IMG/VR virus record: IMGVR_UViG_3300017739_000095
Span: 1 to 25,510 of that record
Strand: one strand, 5' to 3'
DNA length: 25,510 nucleotides
From: a virus
Shown: piece after piece, positions 21,428 through 25,510 of the stretch
How the letters are laid out: each line of letters begins with the position of its first letter
How positions within the stretch are numbered: the first letter of the stretch is position 1
Translations under genes and position numbers: made by a program
The notes under the pieces: generated by a model
What the model saw: the letters and a program-made list of their open reading frames with translations, nothing else
Told to the model about the DNA's origin: nothing
The model's database searches: none

Positions 21428-22027
21428 ATGGCAAATATTGATGCGCCATTCGGTTTACGTCCAATTGCAAAACTAGGTTCGGCACCTGGTGGCACAACTG
21501 GCACTACTAAATATAAAATTACTTCTGGGGCAAGCGCACTTTTTACAGGGGATCCAGTCAAGTTAAAAGCTGACGGTTCTATCGAAGTTAAAGGTGGCGT
21601 AGGTGCAATTACAGGAGCAATTAGTGGTGTTTTTATGGGTTGTTTCTACACAGATCCGACTACAGGAAAACCGACGTTCCGAAATAATTATCCTGACGGG
21701 CTAGCAGCATCGGATGCTATAGCTTTTATATCAGATGATCCAGATCAACTGTATATTGCTCAACAGGATTCAGTCGGCAGCAACGTAGTTGCAGCAGACT
21801 TACACACAAACGCTAACATGGTCATGGCAGCGGGCAGTACCACTACGGGTATGTCTAAAGCTGAGATCGATTCAAGCACAGCAGCAACTGGAAATGCTAC
21901 TCATATGTTAAAGTTAATGGACTTTTACGATACACCAAGTAATGACGCTACGGCGAACAACTCGGTTTTAGTTGTAAAGATCAATAACCACGAATTGGGT
22001 GCACATACAGGAACTGCAGGCGTATAA
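21428..22027 (+). CDS. Probable capsid decoration or structural protein
   Basis: AGGAG (about 21417-21421) precedes the ATG. The 199-residue protein opens with ANIDAPFGLRPIAKLGSAPG, a pattern I associate with marine-phage head proteins found next to the capsid gene. It is rich in Gly, Ala, Thr and Asn, as expected for beta-rich surface proteins, and ends with KINNHELGAHTG. A head-decoration or stabilising role is the best guess from composition and its place 14 nt before the capsid gene. Confidence 0.75.
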   Translation: MANIDAPFGLRPIAKLGSAPGGTTGTTKYKITSGASALFTGDPVKLKADGSIEVKGGVGAITGAISGVFMGCFYTDPTTGKPTFRNNYPDGLAASDAIAFISDDPDQLYIAQQDSVGSNVVAADLHTNANMVMAAGSTTTGMSKAEIDSSTAATGNATHMLKLMDFYDTPSNDATANNSVLVVKINNHELGAHTGTAGV

Positions 22028-22040
22028 GGAGGACTAGACT

Positions 22041-22943
22041 ATGGCTATTAATAGAGCACAACTGGCCAAAGAACTGGAACCTGGCTTAAACGCCCTGTTC
22101 GGTATGGAATATTCTCGTTATGAGAATGAACATGCTGAGATCTTTGACCAAGAATCAAGCGATAGAGCATTTGAAGAAGAAGTTATGCTTATGGGCTTCG
22201 GCGAAGCTGGTGTAAAACAAGAAGGTGCTGCTGTACAATTTGATACAGCTACTGAAAGTTTTACGGCTAGATATACTCACGAAACTGTTGCACTTGCATT
22301 CAGTTTGACTGAGGAAGCTGTCGAAGACAATTTGTATGACACTTTATCTGCTCGTTATACTAGATCGTTAGCAAGATCCATGGCTTACACAAAACAAGTC
22401 AAGGCTACTAACGTACTTAACAATGCATTTACTACAGCTGGTGGTGATGGTGTTTCTTTAGTAAACACTGCACATCCAACAGCACTTGGTGGAAACTTTT
22501 CCAACAAGAGTGCAACAAATGCAGACTTAAACGAAACCTCATTAGAGCAAGCAATGATTGATATTGCAGGCTTTATCGATGAAAGAGGACTAAAAATTGC
22601 GATGCAGGGAAGAAAATTAATTATCCCAGTAAACACGCAGTTTGTAGCTGATAGAGTATTAAATTCTACCCTCAGAGTCGGTACTGCTGATAATGACATC
22701 AATGCTATGAGAAACATGGGTATGTTACCTGATGGATACGTGGTAAACCACTATCTATTAGATACTGATGCATTCTTTATTAAAACAGATGCTCCTAATG
22801 GATTCAAACACTTTGTAAGAGCACCACTTACTACTGGTATGGAAGGTGACTTTGACACTGGAAACATGAGATACAAAGCACGTGAAAGATACAGCTTTGG
22901 ATTCTCAGATCCAAGATGTGTATATGGATCAGAAGGTTCATAA
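22041..22943 (+). CDS. Major capsid protein (HK97 fold, Mu gpT-like)
   Basis: The 300-residue protein forms the icosahedral shell. Sequence features fit the Mu gpT-like branch of HK97-fold capsid proteins: a helical N-terminus (AQLAKELEPGLNALFGMEY), the AFSLTEEAVEDNLYDTL region, YTKQVKATNVLNNAF, then DG (136-137) and NTAHP (142-146), and a C-terminal GNMRYKARERYSFGF strand. GGAGG lies upstream of the ATG. The gene is followed at once by a strong terminator, as befits the most abundant late product. No delta-domain or protease gene precedes it, so scaffolding is by the separate protein at 20012. Confidence 0.92.
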   Translation: MAINRAQLAKELEPGLNALFGMEYSRYENEHAEIFDQESSDRAFEEEVMLMGFGEAGVKQEGAAVQFDTATESFTARYTHETVALAFSLTEEAVEDNLYDTLSARYTRSLARSMAYTKQVKATNVLNNAFTTAGGDGVSLVNTAHPTALGGNFSNKSATNADLNETSLEQAMIDIAGFIDERGLKIAMQGRKLIIPVNTQFVADRVLNSTLRVGTADNDINAMRNMGMLPDGYVVNHYLLDTDAFFIKTDAPNGFKHFVRAPLTTGMEGDFDTGNMRYKARERYSFGFSDPRCVYGSEGS

Positions 22944-22965
22944 AATTTACTAAATCTTTCTTAGG

Positions 22966-22996
22966 AAAAAGGGCGCTTGTAAGAGCGCCTTTTTTA
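22966..22996 (+). terminator. Bidirectional rho-independent terminator after the capsid gene
   Basis: AAAAAGGGCGCT and AGCGCCTTTTTT form a stem with loop TGTAAG. The GC core is GGCGCT (22972-22977) with AGCGCC (22984-22989), and A- and T-runs on both sides allow function in either direction. Confidence 0.92.
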
Positions 22997-23048
22997 TTTT
23001 ATAGTATTCTTACCCAAGACTTAAAACGACAACTAAAAGGAGGTTGAC

Positions 23049-23480
23049 ATGGGAACAACTACATTTTCAGGACCAGTAAAAGCTGGTACCGTAAGAGAAG
23101 GAGCTAGTGCAAATACAGGATCTGTATTGATGGCTCAATCAGCAGTAATAGATATTATTGGTGCTACTAACACAACAGCTGTAGGTATTATTCCTGCCAA
23201 CTCACAGATTGTGGATGTAATTTTAAATGTTACAACTGCATCTGATGATGGTGGAGCAGCAACTGTAAAAATTGGACACGTAGGTGATGATGACGAGTAT
23301 CTTGCAGCTACAAACGTAAAAGCTGTAGGCACAACTAGAGGCACAATTGGTGCTGATGGTACTGATATTGGTACGTCTGATCAAACTGTTAATGCAATTT
23401 ATACAGCAGCTAATGGTAATGGTGCTAATGGTGCAGCTACAGTAACTGTTCTTTATATTCAGAATAACAACTTAGCATAA
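23049..23480 (+). CDS. Probable virion structural protein (143 aa)
   Basis: AAGGAGG lies upstream of the ATG. The protein opens with TTFSGPVKAGT, a pattern I associate with marine-phage virion proteins. It is Gly/Ala/Thr-rich with beta-strand-like segments (VDVILNVTTAS and ATVKIGHVGDDDEY). It could be a head decoration, fibre or head-tail protein. No cysteine or catalytic motif. The preceding 105 nt hold the capsid terminator and no clear promoter. Confidence 0.7.
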   Translation: MGTTTFSGPVKAGTVREGASANTGSVLMAQSAVIDIIGATNTTAVGIIPANSQIVDVILNVTTASDDGGAATVKIGHVGDDDEYLAATNVKAVGTTRGTIGADGTDIGTSDQTVNAIYTAANGNGANGAATVTVLYIQNNNLA

Positions 23481-23489
23481 GAGGTTTAA

Positions 23490-23804
23490 ATGTACGCTAT
23501 TAAAAACAAAGAGTTAACAGCTAGCGGACAAGTAACTACAAAAGTTGCTGCGGGCACTAATACACTTAGTGCTCCAGCTAGAGTGTTGCAACTTAGTATT
23601 AGATGTGGAAGCACTTTAGGAAGAGTGGACCTTAGAGACGACGGCCCTAGTGGCACTGTCAGATATACAGTTCCTACTCCTGCAATTGGTGCTGGTGAGG
23701 ATGAAGTAATGACAATAAGTTTTCCAGATTTTGGAATAAGATTTCAAACGGACTTATATGTTTTCTTTAATCAAGCTACGCACGTTGAAGTACTTTATGC
23801 TTAG
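23490..23804 (+). CDS. Probable virion structural protein (104 aa)
   Basis: GAGG lies before the ATG, 9 nt after the previous gene. The product is beta-rich by composition (VLQLSIRCGSTLGRVDL and TISFPDFGIRFQTDLYVFF) and may be a small jelly-roll-like decoration or connector protein. I do not recognise a family. It and its neighbour at 23049 are probably partners in the same structure. Confidence 0.65.
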   Translation: MYAIKNKELTASGQVTTKVAAGTNTLSAPARVLQLSIRCGSTLGRVDLRDDGPSGTVRYTVPTPAIGAGEDEVMTISFPDFGIRFQTDLYVFFNQATHVEVLYA

Positions 23805-23806
23805 TC

Positions 23807-24091
23807 ATGGCTAAGAAAAGGGACAAACAGCCACCAAAAACAAAAAAATATTTCCGCTCCACAAAGTCTGGAGCGGGGATGACAAAGGCTGGGGTAGCAA
23901 AATATCGTCGTGATAACCCTGGCTCTAAATTAAAAACAGCAGTTACTGGTAAAGTAAAACCAGGTTCAAAGGCTGCAAAGCGACGCAAATCTTTCTGTGC
24001 AAGAAGCGCAGGACAAATGAAAAAATTTCCAAAAGCTGCTGCAGATCCTAATTCAAGGTTAAGGCAAGCAAGGAAAAGATGGAAGTGTTAA
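23807..24091 (+). CDS. Basic Cys-containing marine-phage protein (94 aa)
   Basis: The gene starts 2 nt after the previous stop. The protein is highly basic. It contains GAGMTKAGVAKYRRDNPGSK, then AAKRRKSFCARSAGQMKKF, then a C-terminal RLRQARKRWKC. I recall this set of segments as common in marine phages, without an assigned function. DNA or RNA binding, or DNA packing inside the head, are reasonable guesses. Two cysteines are present, at the KSFCAR segment and the last residue. Confidence 0.75.
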   Translation: MAKKRDKQPPKTKKYFRSTKSGAGMTKAGVAKYRRDNPGSKLKTAVTGKVKPGSKAAKRRKSFCARSAGQMKKFPKAAADPNSRLRQARKRWKC

Positions 24092-24607
24092 ATGGCTGAA
24101 AAAATAGGACCAATATTTAATAGAATTTTAATTAAAAAATTAGATCAAGCATTAGACAATGGATCTATAAATAAAAAAGATTATAATGATTTGAAAAAAA
24201 AATATTTTGGAAAGCCAAAATTAATTCAAATGGATTTATTTGATCCAAAGAAAAAGAAACAAGGAGGACTTATGGAGGCGACAAAAAGATTAAAAGCTCA
24301 AGGACTTAAAAAAGGTGGTTTTCCTGATTTAAGTGGTGACGGTAAAGTTACTATGAAAGACGTTCTTATGGGACGTGGTGTAATTAAAAAACCAAAGAAA
24401 AAAGCCATGGGTGGATCTATGACTCTTGAAGGCGGAAAACTAAAAGGTGTAAAAGATGCACCTGAAGAGAGACGCAAAGAAAAAATTCAAAAAATTAAAG
24501 GTTTTCTTAAAAGAAGATCCTTGTTAAATCCTATGGGTGGATCAAGAGGTCTTGGAAAAGTTGCAGGTAGAGCTGCAAAAAGAGGATATGGTATAGCGAA
24601 AAAGTGA
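24092..24607 (+). CDS. Basic protein with EF-hand-like calcium loop (171 aa)
   Basis: It begins directly after the previous stop. The protein is Lys-rich and has several GG motifs (KQGGLM 56-61, KKAMGG 103-108, NPMGGS near 137). At residues 79-90 the segment DLSGDGKVTMKD fits the 12-residue EF-hand or dockerin calcium loop, with D at positions 1, 5 and 12, S at 3 and G at 6. It is followed by VLMGRGVIKK. Its function is unknown. A virion protein stabilised by calcium is a natural idea for a marine phage. Its last codons overlap the next start. Confidence 0.75.
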   Translation: MAEKIGPIFNRILIKKLDQALDNGSINKKDYNDLKKKYFGKPKLIQMDLFDPKKKKQGGLMEATKRLKAQGLKKGGFPDLSGDGKVTMKDVLMGRGVIKKPKKKAMGGSMTLEGGKLKGVKDAPEERRKEKIQKIKGFLKRRSLLNPMGGSRGLGKVAGRAAKRGYGIAKK

Positions 24608-25161
24608 TTAGAATATTATTAATAATATTACTTTTATCTGTATCAATTAAAGCTTTTGCAGAAACAAATACTGTAAGTTCTACTGTTGTTACAAATAATA
24701 CACCACCTACAGCAAATTCACCAAGTGTTGTTGTAAACAATTCTGACGTTTGTAAGACGGCAGTAGCGGGCGCCGTGCAGACCCAGATTTTAGGAATTTC
24801 GTCGGGAATTACGGTGACTGATGAAAACTGTGAAAGAATAAAATTAGCTAGATCTTTGTATGCTTCAGGCATGAAAGTTGCATCTGTGTCAATATTGTGT
24901 CAAGATCCACGTGTTTTTGACAGCATGACCATGGCAGGCACCCCATGTCCGTATATGGGTTCTATTGGTCAAGATGCTGAAACAGGCTGGAAAGAAAATA
25001 TGGATATGATTCCAGAGGGTAGTGTTGTCTATGCAAAATGGAATGATGAGATTAATAAAATAAAAGTTAAAGAAGGAGTCGAAAGCGATGGAGCAAAACT
25101 GGCGAAATTTATTATTGCTGCTATGGTTATGCACTCTGGTATCGTTACCTTCTTCCCTTAG
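24604..25161 (+). CDS. Exported protein with signal peptide and four cysteines (185 aa)
   Basis: Translation most likely starts at GTG 24604, giving MIRILLIILLLSVSIKAFAE, a typical signal peptide with an AFA cleavage site near residue 19. The mature part has a Thr/Ser/Asn-rich linker followed by a compact segment with C50, C76, C99 and C115 (NCERIKL, LCQDPRVF, GTPCPYMG) that could form two disulfides in the periplasm. The C-terminus is hydrophobic. I recall related proteins in marine phages near structural genes, without known function. A cell-envelope or virion role is likely. The next gene starts inside it. Confidence 0.75.
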   Translation: MIRILLIILLLSVSIKAFAETNTVSSTVVTNNTPPTANSPSVVVNNSDVCKTAVAGAVQTQILGISSGITVTDENCERIKLARSLYASGMKVASVSILCQDPRVFDSMTMAGTPCPYMGSIGQDAETGWKENMDMIPEGSVVYAKWNDEINKIKVKEGVESDGAKLAKFIIAAMVMHSGIVTFFP

Positions 25162-25510
25162 AGCTGAGTGTCCAGTAACTGCTACAGGAGTTTGTACACC
25201 TGGCATAGAAGAAACAATTGTAATAACAGAAACAGAATCAATTGAATATGAAGCTGATGGCCATACAGTAACTACTGAGACTACCACTACAACAACGACA
25301 GTAACAACTACTAATGAAGACTCAGGAGATATTCTTGATGGAAGTAGTGGATTTGTACAGCCTAGATATGAAGGGGATATGGACCAGGATTGGGGTGGTC
25401 AAGGTCCTGCTAGTATGCCTTCAGGTAATTCTTGTTATGAATTAGGCTCAGACAAATGTGCACAAATTACTGGATCAGGTAATTCAACCTCGACACAAGG
25501 TGTAAGTGGA
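25088..25510 (+). CDS. Exported Thr-rich protein (partial, 3' end outside window)
   Basis: AAGGAG (25073-25078) precedes an ATG at 25088. The frame stays open for 141 codons to the window end and overlaps the previous gene by 74 nt. The N-terminus has a long hydrophobic run (NLLLLLWLCTLVSL) and a likely signal cleavage near LRA at residue 26. A TTETTTTTT-rich stretch (about 62-75) follows, then GDILDGSSGFVQ, DWGGQGPASMPSG and YELGSDKCAQITGSGN. The last part recalls conserved virion proteins of marine phages. With the previous gene it may form an exported pair. The function is unknown. Confidence 0.75.
   Translation, partial: MEQNWRNLLLLLWLCTLVSLPSSLRAECPVTATGVCTPGIEETIVITETESIEYEADGHTVTTETTTTTTTVTTTNEDSGDILDGSSGFVQPRYEGDMDQDWGGQGPASMPSGNSCYELGSDKCAQITGSGNSTSTQGVSG

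Overview
The window is a stretch of a tailed double-stranded DNA phage genome, AT-rich and densely packed, with every recognised gene on the + strand. Gene content (family A DNA polymerase, terminase, portal, GroES-like co-chaperonin, scaffold and an Mu gpT-like HK97-fold capsid protein) and many small proteins of types familiar from marine viral metagenomes suggest a marine phage. Five promoters close to the alphaproteobacterial sigma-70 consensus CTTGAC-N17-CTATAT point to an alphaproteobacterial host. A SAR11-like or other low-GC marine host is possible but not proven. No integrase, repressor or RNA polymerase is visible.

Layout. 1-2959 is the end of a replication module: the tail of a UvrD-like helicase, a tiny ORF, a zinc-finger/NUMOD3-like protein of homing-element type, and a DNA polymerase I-like enzyme with Leu at the E. 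coli 762 position. 2956-5167 is an operon of very small genes (ribbon-helix-helix, zinc-ribbon and DnaJ-type zinc-finger proteins) behind a consensus promoter and a structured leader of about 208 nt. 5168-5388 is an AT-rich non-coding stretch with GTAACAAG repeats just before the terminase small subunit gene (5389-5913). 5910-8858 is an accessory region with four more promoters, tRNA-Lys(UUU), a VRR-NUC nuclease beginning 1 nt after the tRNA CCA, several tiny membrane or unknown proteins, hairpin leaders and two strong terminators.

8859-9068 is a palindrome-rich control region before the late genes. 9069-17742 holds terminase large subunit, an unusual 1622-residue protein and the portal protein, joined by 1-4 nt overlaps. 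17746-19592 is a cassette of small genes with lysis functions: a 39-residue membrane peptide, a holin-like protein and a T4-type lysozyme. 19585-22943 is the head-assembly block: GroES-like co-chaperonin, scaffold, a conserved virion-associated protein, a decoration-like protein and the major capsid protein, closed by a terminator. 22997-25510 carries further probable virion proteins, a basic protein with an EF-hand-like loop, and two overlapping exported proteins, the last of which runs off the window.

Working together, the genes describe DNA replication, then packaging (TerS/TerL/portal), capsid folding and assembly (GroES-like, scaffold, capsid protein) and host lysis. The least explained items are the giant protein between TerL and portal, the structured leader at 2985-3192, and the family of repeated promoters with structured leaders.
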